In this document: positions 23,476-31,803 of the stretch, one piece after another
How positions within the stretch are numbered: the first letter of the stretch is position 1
How the letters are laid out: the number at the start of each line of letters is the position of its first letter
Assembly (NCBI RefSeq): GCF_039529775.1
Contig: NZ_BAAANL010000006.1
Location: 1 to 64,000, forward strand
Direction: 5' to 3'
DNA from: Myceligenerans crystallogenes
Lineage (GTDB): Bacteria; Actinomycetota; Actinomycetes; Actinomycetales; Cellulomonadaceae
DNA: 64,000 bases
Notes under the pieces: model-generated
The model's database searches: none
Told to the model about the DNA's origin: nothing
Seen by the model: only the letters and a program-made list of their open reading frames with translations
Made by a program: the position numbers and the translations under genes

Positions 23476-24357
23476 TTACTGCGAGGGCGTCGGTTCGGGG
23501 ACGGTGGGGGCCGGGGTCGGCGCCTGCGTGGCGCTCGGCGTCGGTTCGGGCTCCGGAGTCGGGCTCGGGTCCGGGTCCGGGGTCGAGGTCTCCTCCGGGC
23601 CCGGCTCGGCGCCGGCGCCGGGCTCGCTCCCGGTACCGGAACCACCCTTCCCGCCGTCGAGATCGCCCGTTCCCGCCGTGGGCTCACCGCTTCCGCCCGT
23701 GTCACCGCCCGCGTCGCCGGCACCGTCCCCGGCGCCGACGGCCAGATCCGGGTCGCGCTCCGGCTCGTCCGGCACCGGCCCGGCCGCCTCGGGCACGATC
23801 GTCGTCGTCCCCTCCGGGAGCTCCGCGGCCGGGACCAGCCGCACGTCCGTGATGGCGTCGGCGGCGTCGAGGATCCTGGTGCGCAGTTCGTCCAGGGTCT
23901 TGAGGCGGTCCGTGCGCTCGCGCTTCGTCGCGTCGTCGTGCAGCTCGTTCGCGAGGACCGCCGACGCCGTGTCCAGCGCCGCGCGCAGCCGCTCCAGGTC
24001 CGCGCGTGGCGCGGCGCCGCGCGCCGCGGCGTGCACCTTCTCGCCGGCGACGACCGTCTCGGACAGGCGGTCCGCCGCCACGGCGAGCCGGTCGGCGAGG
24101 CGCCGGCTGGTGGCGGCGACGTCGTCGGCCGTCACGATCGGCGGGAAGGGCAGCGCGGTGACGACGGAACCGCCCGGGAGGTCGCGCCCGTCGTCGCCGA
24201 AGTCGAGGAGCGCGACGCCGCCCCCGCACACCACCGCCGCCGCGACGACGCACGCCGCGGTGATGATCGCCTGCCGTCGCCCGCGGCGCTCCACGGCCGG
24301 GGACGGGGCCGCCTCGGGCTCCGGCGCGGGGTCCTGACGTGGTGCTGCGAAGGTCAT
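23476..24357 (-). CDS. single-pass membrane protein with extracytoplasmic helical domain (paralogue B)
   Basis: A 293-residue protein related to the one at 20723. A cytoplasmic N-terminus of about 28 residues leads to a membrane segment (AIITAACVVAAAVVCGGGVA). A helical domain with VVAGEKVHAAARGAAPRADL and RTDRLKTLDELRTRILDA follows, then VRLVPAAELPEGTTTIVPEA, and a Gly/Pro/Thr/Glu-rich tail of about 100 residues. The ATG at 24357 follows TATCGT (24366-24371, minus strand) by 8 nt, which supports it over longer in-frame starts upstream. The function is unknown. The two copies bracket the PLP/Lrp pair in the same orientation. Confidence 0.65.
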   Translation of the reverse strand: MTFAAPRQDPAPEPEAAPSPAVERRGRRQAIITAACVVAAAVVCGGGVALLDFGDDGRDLPGGSVVTALPFPPIVTADDVAATSRRLADRLAVAADRLSETVVAGEKVHAAARGAAPRADLERLRAALDTASAVLANELHDDATKRERTDRLKTLDELRTRILDAADAITDVRLVPAAELPEGTTTIVPEAAGPVPDEPERDPDLAVGAGDGAGDAGGDTGGSGEPTAGTGDLDGGKGGSGTGSEPGAGAEPGPEETSTPDPDPSPTPEPEPTPSATQAPTPAPTVPEPTPSQ

Positions 24358-24543
24358 GAAACGAGACGATAGCGCCAAGGAACGACGCCCGAACATCACA
24401 ACCGGTGTCCCAGGCGCCGCGATCACGTCCGTGATCCGTCACGCCCGCGCCCGGCCCCGCCGGCGGCACGTGGCGAGGGCATGTGGCGAGGACGGCCGCG
24501 TGCGCGCTCGGCCGGGCGTGACGCCGCTGGTTACGATGGCGCG

Positions 24544-25347
24544 ATGACCGACGACCCGCGCCTGATCGACTCCCCCTCCGACCCGGAGGTGCAGCGCGTC
24601 CTCGACGTGTCGCGCCGCTCGAAGGCGGCGACGAGGTCGCTGTTCATCGAGGACGTCGAACCCGTGCAGCACGCGGTGCGCGCCGGGCTGAGGTTCACGG
24701 GCGTGTACGCGCTGGAGTCGGCCGAGCTGCCGGGCGAGCTGCTGGCGGCGATCGCCGCCCAGGACGTCCCCTTCGCGCGGGTGACGTCCGGGGTCGTCAG
24801 CCAGATGTTCAAGGGCGACCGGCGGCCGCCCGAGATGTTCGCGATCGCCCGGACGCCGCCGGCCGCGACGCTGGACGACGTCGCGCGGCGCCCCGGCGAC
24901 GTCGTCGTCCTCGACGGGGCGAAGATCGTGGGGAACATCGGCGCGATCATCCGGTCGGCGTACGGGCTCGGCGCCGCCGGGGTGGTGCTGGTCGGCAGCG
25001 ACCTGGACAGCGTCCTGGACCGGCGGGTGGTGCGGGCCAGCCGCGGCTACGTGTTCTCCCTGCCCGTCGTGCTCGCCACGCCCGAGGAGGCGCGGGGCTT
25101 CCTCGTCGGCGGGCCGCGCGCCGTGGCGCTCGACGCGGGCGGTGAGCTCGGCCTGGCCGACCTCACCGCCCTGCCCGAACGCCTCGCCCTGGTGCTCGGC
25201 GGCGAGAAGACCGGGCACGCCGGTCACCTGGTGAACGACGCCGCGGACATCGTCTCCATCCCGATGCACCCCGAGGCGGAGTCCCTGAACGTCTCGGTGG
25301 TCGCGGGCATCGCCCTGGCGGCCCGCACGGGCTCGAACCTCGCCTGA
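24544..25347 (+). CDS. TsnR/NshR-like 23S rRNA 2'-O-methyltransferase (thiopeptide resistance family)
   Basis: A 267-residue SPOUT methyltransferase whose closest relatives, as I recall them, are TsnR and NshR, the thiostrepton/nosiheptide resistance enzymes that methylate the ribose of 23S A1067. Length and co-linear motifs agree: an N-terminal SPSDPEVQRVLDVSRRSK and LFIEDVEPVQHAVRAGL (L30e-like substrate domain), VVVLDGAKIVGNIGAIIRSA with R137 where TsnR has its essential Arg, SRGYVFSLPVVLA, a GGEKTGHAGHL knot motif, and AESLNVSVVAGIAL. The ATG follows TACGAT (24532-24537) by 6 nt, so it is probably leaderless. No thiopeptide cluster is in view. A general TrmH-family role is the alternative. 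Confidence 0.8.
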   Translation: MTDDPRLIDSPSDPEVQRVLDVSRRSKAATRSLFIEDVEPVQHAVRAGLRFTGVYALESAELPGELLAAIAAQDVPFARVTSGVVSQMFKGDRRPPEMFAIARTPPAATLDDVARRPGDVVVLDGAKIVGNIGAIIRSAYGLGAAGVVLVGSDLDSVLDRRVVRASRGYVFSLPVVLATPEEARGFLVGGPRAVALDAGGELGLADLTALPERLALVLGGEKTGHAGHLVNDAADIVSIPMHPEAESLNVSVVAGIALAARTGSNLA

Positions 25348-25375
25348 GGTGCGGCGGCCGGCGGGCCGTCCCAGG

Positions 25376-25391
25376 GCGCCGCTCGCGGCGC
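25376..25391. terminator. short convergent hairpin
   Basis: GCGCCG (25376-25381) and CGGCGC (25386-25391) lie in the 59 bp between the methyltransferase stop and the protease stop. A weak candidate. Confidence 0.3.
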
Positions 25392-25406
25392 GGTCAGGGC
25401 AGGCTG

Positions 25407-26294
25407 TCAGGGCAGGTCGACGAAATCGCCCAGGAACGCGCGGGCCGACGGGGTGTCCGTGCGGTAGACGACGTTGGTCGCGTAGCACGGCGAGTCGCCC
25501 GTGACGGTGACGCCGGCCAGGACCAGCTCGCCGCCGATCGCCGCGAAGTTGGGGCCGCCGCTGTCGCCGTAGCAGGCGCCGCCGAGGTCACGGGCCTCGT
25601 TCATGGCCAGGCGGACCCACGTCGGGTTGAGGGCGTCGAAGTCGACCGTGGCCTTCATCCGGACGCCGCCGCCGGAGTGCGTGTGGCCGCCCTTGCCGTT
25701 CGCGGCCTCCTGCGTGCCGTAACCGACGACGGTCCAGTCCGCCGCGTCCAGGGCCCGGCTGCCCAGGGCGCCGAGCTCACCGGCCGCCGGCAGCGTCGCC
25801 GGCGTGAACTCCCACACGTCCGCGGGCGTGACGGCACGGTCCGCGAAGTCGAGGACGCCGATGTCGTGCGAGTCGGCGCTGTTGCCGGGGTAGCCGGGGT
25901 CCTGGTGGGGGTCGCCCTCGACCACCCGGCCGTCCGCGAGCAGTGCCGCGGCCTGCTCGTCCGGGCTGCCCGGCGTGGTGTCCAGGAGGCGCTGGAAGTC
26001 CTGCTCGAGGGAGACGAAGAAGCGGGTCCCGGCCGGCCAGTCGTCCGTGCAGTGCGCGGCCGTGAGGTACGTGTCGTCGTCGGCCATGGCGCCGGAGCAG
26101 ACCCAGTCGAAGCGGTCGGCGACGCCGTCGCCGCTGGTGTCCCACAGCGCGACGAACGCGCCGGTCTCGGTGCGCTCGGGCGCGGGGGCCGCGTTGTAGG
26201 AGTTGATCGCGACGGCCGGCCCGGTCACGGCGACGGCCGCACCGACGGCGGCGATCGAGGCGAGCGAGACGGCGAGAGGACGATGGGATCGCAC
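25407..26294 (-). CDS. secreted trypsin-like serine protease (S1 family)
   Basis: A 295-residue exported protease. The Sec signal peptide (PLAVSLASIAAVGAAVAVTG) probably ends near residue 29 at AVA. The catalytic triad is visible as TAAHC (His), HDIGVLDF (Asp) and CYGDSGGP (Ser). Several Cys (VCSG, AAHC, ACYG, SPCYA) can form the usual disulfides. The GTG start at 26294 has GAAAGG upstream. The segment before the mature domain (NSYNAAPAPERTETGAF) is too short for a long propeptide. Substrate unknown. Confidence 0.85.
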   Translation of the reverse strand: MRSHRPLAVSLASIAAVGAAVAVTGPAVAINSYNAAPAPERTETGAFVALWDTSGDGVADRFDWVCSGAMADDDTYLTAAHCTDDWPAGTRFFVSLEQDFQRLLDTTPGSPDEQAAALLADGRVVEGDPHQDPGYPGNSADSHDIGVLDFADRAVTPADVWEFTPATLPAAGELGALGSRALDAADWTVVGYGTQEAANGKGGHTHSGGGVRMKATVDFDALNPTWVRLAMNEARDLGGACYGDSGGPNFAAIGGELVLAGVTVTGDSPCYATNVVYRTDTPSARAFLGDFVDLP

Positions 26295-26370
26295 GGCACT
26301 ACCTTTCGTCGGGGTAACCCGGATCGTACGACGTGCCCCGGCTCACGGAAACTCCGGCGGTCCGCCCCAG

Positions 26371-26424
26371 GATCGGCACCGCGATCGGCGCCGCGATCGG
26401 CGCCGCGATCGGCGCCGCGATCAG
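26371..26424. repeat. 12-bp tandem repeat at the 3' end of dnaE2
   Basis: GATCGGCGCCGC (first unit GATCGGCACCGC) repeats four times in 26371-26418 and ends in a partial unit that overlaps the dnaE2 stop codon at 26421. Each unit is itself nearly palindromic (GGCGCC). It could be a slippage-prone tract or form part of the terminator. Confidence 0.75.
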
Positions 26425-29400
26425 CGGAAGTCGCGGGATCGGCCCGTGGCCGGGAGGGACAGCGGGGCCAGGTGCTCGGCCAGGAGGTTGACCGCGCCGT
26501 CGGCGGACTCGACGCGGCCGCGGACCACCAGGGCCGGGGCCGAGCGGGCCAGGCGGCGGAAGCGGCTCCACAGGCCGACCGTGCAGATGACGTTGAGCAG
26601 GCCGGTCTCGTCCTCCAGGGACAGGAACGTCACCCCGCCCGCCGTACCCGGGCGCTGCCGGTGCGTGACGACGCCGCCGACGGCGATCCGGCGGCCCGGG
26701 TCCGTCGCCGTCGCCTCGGCCACGGTGAGGACGCCCGCCGCGGTCAGGCCGTCGCGGACGTAGGCGGTGGGGTAGGAGTCCGGGGTGACGCCCGTGGCCC
26801 AGGCGTCCGCCAGGACCTCCTCGAGCTCGTCCATGCCGGGCAGGGCGGGGGCCTCGGTCCCGGCGCTGATGCCCGGCAACGTCCCCGGCCCCTCCTGCCC
26901 CAGCGCGCCGGCAGCCCACAGCCCCTCCCGCCGCGAGATCCCCAGCGACCCGAACGCCCCGGCCGTCGCGAGCGCCTCGAGCTGCGCGGTGGTCAGCTCG
27001 ACCCGCCGCACCAGGTCCGCCGGATCCCGGAAGGCCCCTGACGGCTCCGCGCCCCGGGCCGCGACGATCTCGTCCGCGAGGTCCTTGCCGATCCCCTTGA
27101 TCTCCGACAACCCCATCCGGACCGCGAGCGCCGGATCGGCCCGGACCAGCCCGGCGACCCCGGCCGCCGGGGCCGCCGGAGCCGCCGGGGCCCCCGCGCC
27201 GTCGTCGGGCACCCTCCCGGGCACCCCCTCGGGCACCCGCTGCGCGCACGCGAGCGCCCGCGACGCGTTGACGTCCGGCCGCAGCACCCGCACCCCGTGC
27301 CGCCGTGCGTCCGCGGCCAGGGACTGCGGGGAGTAGAAGCCCATGGGCTGGGCGGCGAGCAGGCCCGCGTAGAACGCGGCGGGGTGGTGCACCTTGAGCC
27401 AGGCGCTGGCGTAGACGAGGTAGGCGAAGCTGTAGGCGTGGGACTCGGGGAAGCCGAAGTCGGCGAAGGCCTTGAGCTTGTCGTAGATCTGGGCCTGCAC
27501 GTCCGCGGGGACCTGGTTGGCCGTCATCCCCGCGGACAGCCGCGCGCGCAGCGCCTCCATCCGCTCGGCGGAGCGCTTGGAGCCCATGGCGCGGCGCAGC
27601 TGGTCGGACTCGGCCGGCGTGAAGCCGGCGACGTCGATCGCCATCTGCATGAGCTGCTCCTGGAACAGCGGCACGCCGAGGGTGCGTCCCAGTGACTTCT
27701 CCAGCAGCGGGTGCGGGAACGTCACCGGCTCGCGCCCCCGCGCCCGGTTGATGTAGGGGTGCACGGACCCGCCCTGGATGGGCCCGGGCCGGATGAGCGC
27801 GACCTCCACGACGATGTCGTAGAAGCAGCGCGGCTGCAGCCGCGGCAGGGTCGCCATCTGGGCGCGGGACTCGACCTGGAACACGCCCACGGTGTCGGCC
27901 GCGCAGAGCAGGTCGTAGACGGCCGGGTCGTCCTCGGGCAGGCCGTGCAGGGTGAGCCGCTGCCCGGTGTGCTCCCGGACGGACTCGAACGCGTACCGGA
28001 TCGCGGTCAGCATCCCGAGCCCGAGCAGGTCGAACTTCACCAGGCCCGCGTCGGCGCAGTCCTCCTTGTCCCACTGCAGCACGGTGCGGCCCTCCATCCG
28101 CGCCCATTCCACGGGGCACACCTCGATGACGGGCCGGTCGCACATGACCATGCCGCCGGAGTGGATGCCGAGGTGGCGGGGCAGGCGCATCATGCGATCG
28201 GCGAGGTCGAGCACGTCGGGCGGGACGATGCCGTCCTCGGCGGCCGACGGGGGCGTGCGGAACGGGACGACGTCGTGGGCGTCGTCGGCCCGGCGCCGCG
28301 CGCCGGGGCCCGGCTCGCGGTCGCCGTCCGCGTCCGCGAGGACGTCACGGATCATGCCGCCCGACGACGGCGGCCGCGGGGCGTCCTTCGGTTTCAGGCT
28401 CCCCCAGCGCTCGATCGACCTCGACCAGGCGTCCGCCTGCCCCACGTCGTACCCGAGGGCGCGGGCGGCGTCCCGCACCGCGGACCGCGGCCGGTACGTG
28501 ATGACGTTCGCGACCTGCGCGGCGTGCTCGCGGCCGAACTTCTCGTAGACGTACTGGATGACCTCCTCGCGGCGCACCGACTCGATGTCGAGGTCGATGT
28601 CCGGCGGCCCGTCCCGTTCCGGGGCGAGGAACCGCTCGAACAGCAGCCCGTGCCGCACGGCGTCGACGGCCGTGATGCCCAGGGCGTAGCAGACCGCGGA
28701 GTTCGCGGCGCTCCCCCGCCCCTGGCAGAGGATGCCGTTGCGCCGGCAGAAGTCGACCAGGTCGTGCACCACCAGGAAGTACCCGGGGAAGTTCAGCTCG
28801 GTGATGACGCGCAGCTCGTGATCGATCTGCGCCCAGGCGCGGGCGATGAGCTCGGGGCTGCGTCCGGTCCCTGGCCGGACGGTCGGCCCGATGGCGTCAG
28901 ATCGGTCGCCCGGGGGGCCGATCGCTCGACTTCCGGCCGACCGCTCCGCGGGGGGACCGTCGGCGGGTGGACCGTCGGCGGGGGGACCGTCGGCCGAGGG
29001 GCGGGGGCCGTAGGTCTTCGTCGCGCCGCGGTAGGTGAGCTCGCGCAGCCAGGTCGCCTCGTCGTGGCCCGCCGGGACGGGGTGGGGCGGCAGGTCCGGC
29101 GCGATGAGGCGCAGGTCGAAGGCGCACTCGGCGCCCAGGCGGGCGGCGTTCGCGACGGCCTCGGGATGACGGCCGTGCAGGCGCGCCATCTCCGCCCCGG
29201 AGCGCAGGTGCGCGACGGGCGCGCCCGGCAGCCAGCCGTCCAGGTCGTCGAGGGACGAGCGCGCCCGCACGGCCGCGAGCGCCCCGGCGAGGTCGGCGCC
29301 CCCGGGCCGGGCGTAGTGCGCGGCGGTGGTGGCCACGAGCGGGAGGCGCGCGGCCGCGGCCAGGTCCGCGAGGGCGTCGTGCAGCGCGGTGTCGGAGGCG

Positions 29401-30206
29401 TGCCCGGTGGCGGTGATCTCGACGGCGACGTTGTCCCGCCCGAACGCCGCCACCAGCCGGTCCAGCTCGGCCCGGGCGGCGTCGTACCCGCCGCCGGGCG
29501 CGGTCAGCGCCTGCCGTACGGCCCCCTTGCGGCATCCGGTGAGCACGAGCCACTCCCCGCCGGCGGCCTCCCCGAGTTCCTCGACCGTGTACCGGGCCTG
29601 CCCCTTCACCCCGGCGGCGAGATGCGCCCGGCCGATCGCCGCCGAGAGCCGCCGGTACCCGTCCTGACCACGCGCCAGCGCGAGCAGGTGCGTGGCCCGC
29701 GGATCCGGTACGCCGGTGGGCGGATCGAGCACGAGCGGACCGGCGGGCGACGCCGGGCGCCCGTGCGCCCGGGATCCGGCGGGCCCCGGGACGACCCTGG
29801 CGTCTCGCAGTACCGCACCGGCCGCGACCGGTAGGTGCAGCTCCGCCCCGAAGATCGTCCTCAGCCCCACCTTCCGCGCCGCCTCGGCGAACTGCACCAC
29901 GCCGTACAGCCCGTCGTGGTCGGTGATCGCGAGCGCCTCCAGCCCGAGCCGCGCCCCCTCCGCTGCCAGCTCGGCGGGATGCGAGGCCCCGTCGAGGAAG
30001 CTGTAGGCGGAGTGCGCGTGCAGCTCGGCGTACCCCGGCACGGCGCGCCTGCCGCCGCCGTCGGTCATGCCACCGCCGGTCCTGCCGCCGGTGCCGGTCA
30101 TACCGGCGTCAGCCATACCGCCGGCGTCAGCCATACCGCCGGCGTCAGCCATACCGCCGGCGTCAGTCATGGAGCCGCCGTCGGTCATGGAGCCGGTGTC
30201 AGTCAT
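26421..30206 (-). CDS. dnaE2: error-prone DNA polymerase III alpha subunit
   Basis: A 1261-residue DnaE2, the translesion polymerase of the actinobacterial mutasome. It has a PHP domain from about residue 58 (YAELHAHSAYSFLDGASHP, ITDHDGLYG), the polymerase core with PDIDLDIESVRREEVIQYV and GRGSAANSAVCYALGI, tandem HhH motifs near GLSEIKGIGKDLADEI, and an OB fold at the end (VTHRQRPGTAGGVTFLSLED). The first about 50 residues are a Met/Ala/Asp/Gly repeat, and a Pro-rich ADGPPADGPPADGPPAERS insert lies at about 395. The ATG at 30206 overlaps the imuB stop by 8 bp, so translation is coupled and the operon is induced through the SOS box at 32924. Confidence 0.95.
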   Translation of the reverse strand: MTDTGSMTDGGSMTDAGGMADAGGMADAGGMADAGMTGTGGRTGGGMTDGGGRRAVPGYAELHAHSAYSFLDGASHPAELAAEGARLGLEALAITDHDGLYGVVQFAEAARKVGLRTIFGAELHLPVAAGAVLRDARVVPGPAGSRAHGRPASPAGPLVLDPPTGVPDPRATHLLALARGQDGYRRLSAAIGRAHLAAGVKGQARYTVEELGEAAGGEWLVLTGCRKGAVRQALTAPGGGYDAARAELDRLVAAFGRDNVAVEITATGHASDTALHDALADLAAAARLPLVATTAAHYARPGGADLAGALAAVRARSSLDDLDGWLPGAPVAHLRSGAEMARLHGRHPEAVANAARLGAECAFDLRLIAPDLPPHPVPAGHDEATWLRELTYRGATKTYGPRPSADGPPADGPPADGPPAERSAGSRAIGPPGDRSDAIGPTVRPGTGRSPELIARAWAQIDHELRVITELNFPGYFLVVHDLVDFCRRNGILCQGRGSAANSAVCYALGITAVDAVRHGLLFERFLAPERDGPPDIDLDIESVRREEVIQYVYEKFGREHAAQVANVITYRPRSAVRDAARALGYDVGQADAWSRSIERWGSLKPKDAPRPPSSGGMIRDVLADADGDREPGPGARRRADDAHDVVPFRTPPSAAEDGIVPPDVLDLADRMMRLPRHLGIHSGGMVMCDRPVIEVCPVEWARMEGRTVLQWDKEDCADAGLVKFDLLGLGMLTAIRYAFESVREHTGQRLTLHGLPEDDPAVYDLLCAADTVGVFQVESRAQMATLPRLQPRCFYDIVVEVALIRPGPIQGGSVHPYINRARGREPVTFPHPLLEKSLGRTLGVPLFQEQLMQMAIDVAGFTPAESDQLRRAMGSKRSAERMEALRARLSAGMTANQVPADVQAQIYDKLKAFADFGFPESHAYSFAYLVYASAWLKVHHPAAFYAGLLAAQPMGFYSPQSLAADARRHGVRVLRPDVNASRALACAQRVPEGVPGRVPDDGAGAPAAPAAPAAGVAGLVRADPALAVRMGLSEIKGIGKDLADEIVAARGAEPSGAFRDPADLVRRVELTTAQLEALATAGAFGSLGISRREGLWAAGALGQEGPGTLPGISAGTEAPALPGMDELEEVLADAWATGVTPDSYPTAYVRDGLTAAGVLTVAEATATDPGRRIAVGGVVTHRQRPGTAGGVTFLSLEDETGLLNVICTVGLWSRFRRLARSAPALVVRGRVESADGAVNLLAEHLAPLSLPATGRSRDFR
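30097..30206 (-). repeat. 18-bp coding tandem repeat with in-frame Met codons
   Basis: Units resembling GCCATACCGCCGGCGTCA (plus strand) repeat about six times and encode MADAGG or MTDAGG on the minus strand. Each unit supplies an ATG in frame with dnaE2, so the true start could shift between units or vary with copy number. Confidence 0.7.
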
Positions 30207-31803
30207 AGAGCGCCTCCGTCCGCCAGGCGCCCGCCGTCTGGGCCAGGAGGAGGCCGCGACCGTCGTCGGACACCACCTGCAGGTAGACGCGGCGCTCCCC
30301 GCCGCCGGGCGTCCACCAGCGTTCGGCGACCGGCCACGGGCCGGCCCAGTCCGTGACGCGGACGGTGCCGAGCCCGCCCGTCACGACGGCGGGTTCGCCG
30401 CTCATCGCGAGGCGCACGTCGACGACGACGTCGGCCCCCGTCGCGTCGAGCAGCCGCACCGGGACCGGCTCGGCGAGCACGACGGCGGGCGCGGGCTGCG
30501 GCAGCGCGCCGGGCCAGGGCCGGTCCGGGTCCCGCGCGGGCGGCACCTCCTCGCCGAACGGCACGAGCTGGACGCGCGAGCGCGGGTCGCGGCCGCCCTG
30601 CAGCCGCGGGACCAGCACCCCGGACGCGCCGAGCAGCGCCTGCACGCGCTCGGCGGCACGGACCGCGCGCAGCCCTTCCCCGGACGCGGGCCCCCAGAGG
30701 GCGGGCTGGGTCGCCCCGGCGGGCGCGACCTCGTCGGCGGTCAGGGTGATCCGGGCGATCGGCGCGGGGGCGGGCTCCCGCTGGGTGAGCCAGCCCGCGA
30801 GCTGCCAGCGCACCCGGTCGGTGAGGCGCGCCGCGGACATCCCGGCGGCGTCGTCGGTGCGCCAGACCCGCTCGCAGGTGCGGGCCTCGCCGGTGACGGG
30901 GTCGACGGCGTCCGCCGTCACCACCACGCGCCCGCACGCCAGCCCGCGCGCCGCGAGCTGCCCGTGCAGGTCCTCGGCGACGCGGCGCGCGGCGAAGGCC
31001 GCGACGTCGGCGCGCTCCGCGGGCGGGTCCAGCTCGACGGTCGCGGTGAGGTCGGTCTCCGTCCGGCGACGGGCGGGCGGGCGCACGTCGTCGGCCCGCG
31101 CCAGGCGGCGGGCCCAGGTCCCGGGCGTGCCGAATCGCGCCGACGTGCTCCCGGCGGGCAGCCCCGCCACGTCGCCGAGGGTGCGCAGGCCCAGGCGCTG
31201 CCACAGGTCGAGCAGGTCCGCCAGGGCCGAGTCGCCGGGGCGGGCGTGACGCAGGTCGGCGGCGGGGCGCGGGGCGAGCCAGGCGGCCGAGCCGCCCGGC
31301 GGCACCACCGTCTCGTCGCGGGCGGCGAGCACGGCGGCGAGGAAACCGTCGGCGATCCCCACCTGGCACTCGTGCCCGGTGTCGCGGGCCACGGCCTCGG
31401 CCAGCTCCCGGGCCAGGGCGTGCTCCGAGCCGTGGTACCGCGCCGCGCCGCCGGACCCGAGCAGCAGCAGCCCGGGCCGCGCGATCTCCACCCCGGCCAC
31501 CACCTGCTCGGCCGCGACGGCGACGGGCTCGAAGGCGGCGGCGTCGCGGGCGTCGTCGGCGGTCAGGATCGCGAGGCCGGGGCAGTGCTGCTGCGCGGTA
31601 CGACGCCGCATGCCGCGCCGCACCCCCGCGGCGCGGGCGGGCGCGCTGGCCGCCACGACACGCTGCCCGGTGGACCGGCCCGCGCCGCTGGCCCCCGACC
31701 CGCCGAGCACCGCGGCGGGCGTGTGCGCGTCGACGCCCGCGGACGTCATCGCCGCGACCACCGGCCAGTCGGGCACCCAGAGCGCGGCGGTACGGACGCT
31801 CAT
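30199..31803 (-). CDS. imuB: mutasome Y-family-like protein ImuB
   Basis: A 534-residue catalytically inactive Y-family polymerase homologue. The N-terminus TAALWVPDWPVVAAMTSAGV replaces the acidic metal site of active Y-family enzymes, as expected for ImuB. Other family regions are RGMRRRTAQQHCPGLAILTAD and the HhH-like DLWQRLGLRTLGDVAGLP. The clamp-binding motif QPALW (about residue 355) would tether the mutasome to the beta clamp. The C-terminal RVYLQVVSDDGRGLLLAQTAG is typical for ImuB. It overlaps imuA by ATGA at 31800-31803 and dnaE2 by 8 bp. Confidence 0.92.
   Translation of the reverse strand: MSVRTAALWVPDWPVVAAMTSAGVDAHTPAAVLGGSGASGAGRSTGQRVVAASAPARAAGVRRGMRRRTAQQHCPGLAILTADDARDAAAFEPVAVAAEQVVAGVEIARPGLLLLGSGGAARYHGSEHALARELAEAVARDTGHECQVGIADGFLAAVLAARDETVVPPGGSAAWLAPRPAADLRHARPGDSALADLLDLWQRLGLRTLGDVAGLPAGSTSARFGTPGTWARRLARADDVRPPARRRTETDLTATVELDPPAERADVAAFAARRVAEDLHGQLAARGLACGRVVVTADAVDPVTGEARTCERVWRTDDAAGMSAARLTDRVRWQLAGWLTQREPAPAPIARITLTADEVAPAGATQPALWGPASGEGLRAVRAAERVQALLGASGVLVPRLQGGRDPRSRVQLVPFGEEVPPARDPDRPWPGALPQPAPAVVLAEPVPVRLLDATGADVVVDVRLAMSGEPAVVTGGLGTVRVTDWAGPWPVAERWWTPGGGERRVYLQVVSDDGRGLLLAQTAGAWRTEALYD

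Noticed and set aside
26371..26424. 12-bp tandem repeat considered as an iteron-type origin
   Set aside because: It overlaps the dnaE2 stop, has only four units and no replication initiator gene nearby.
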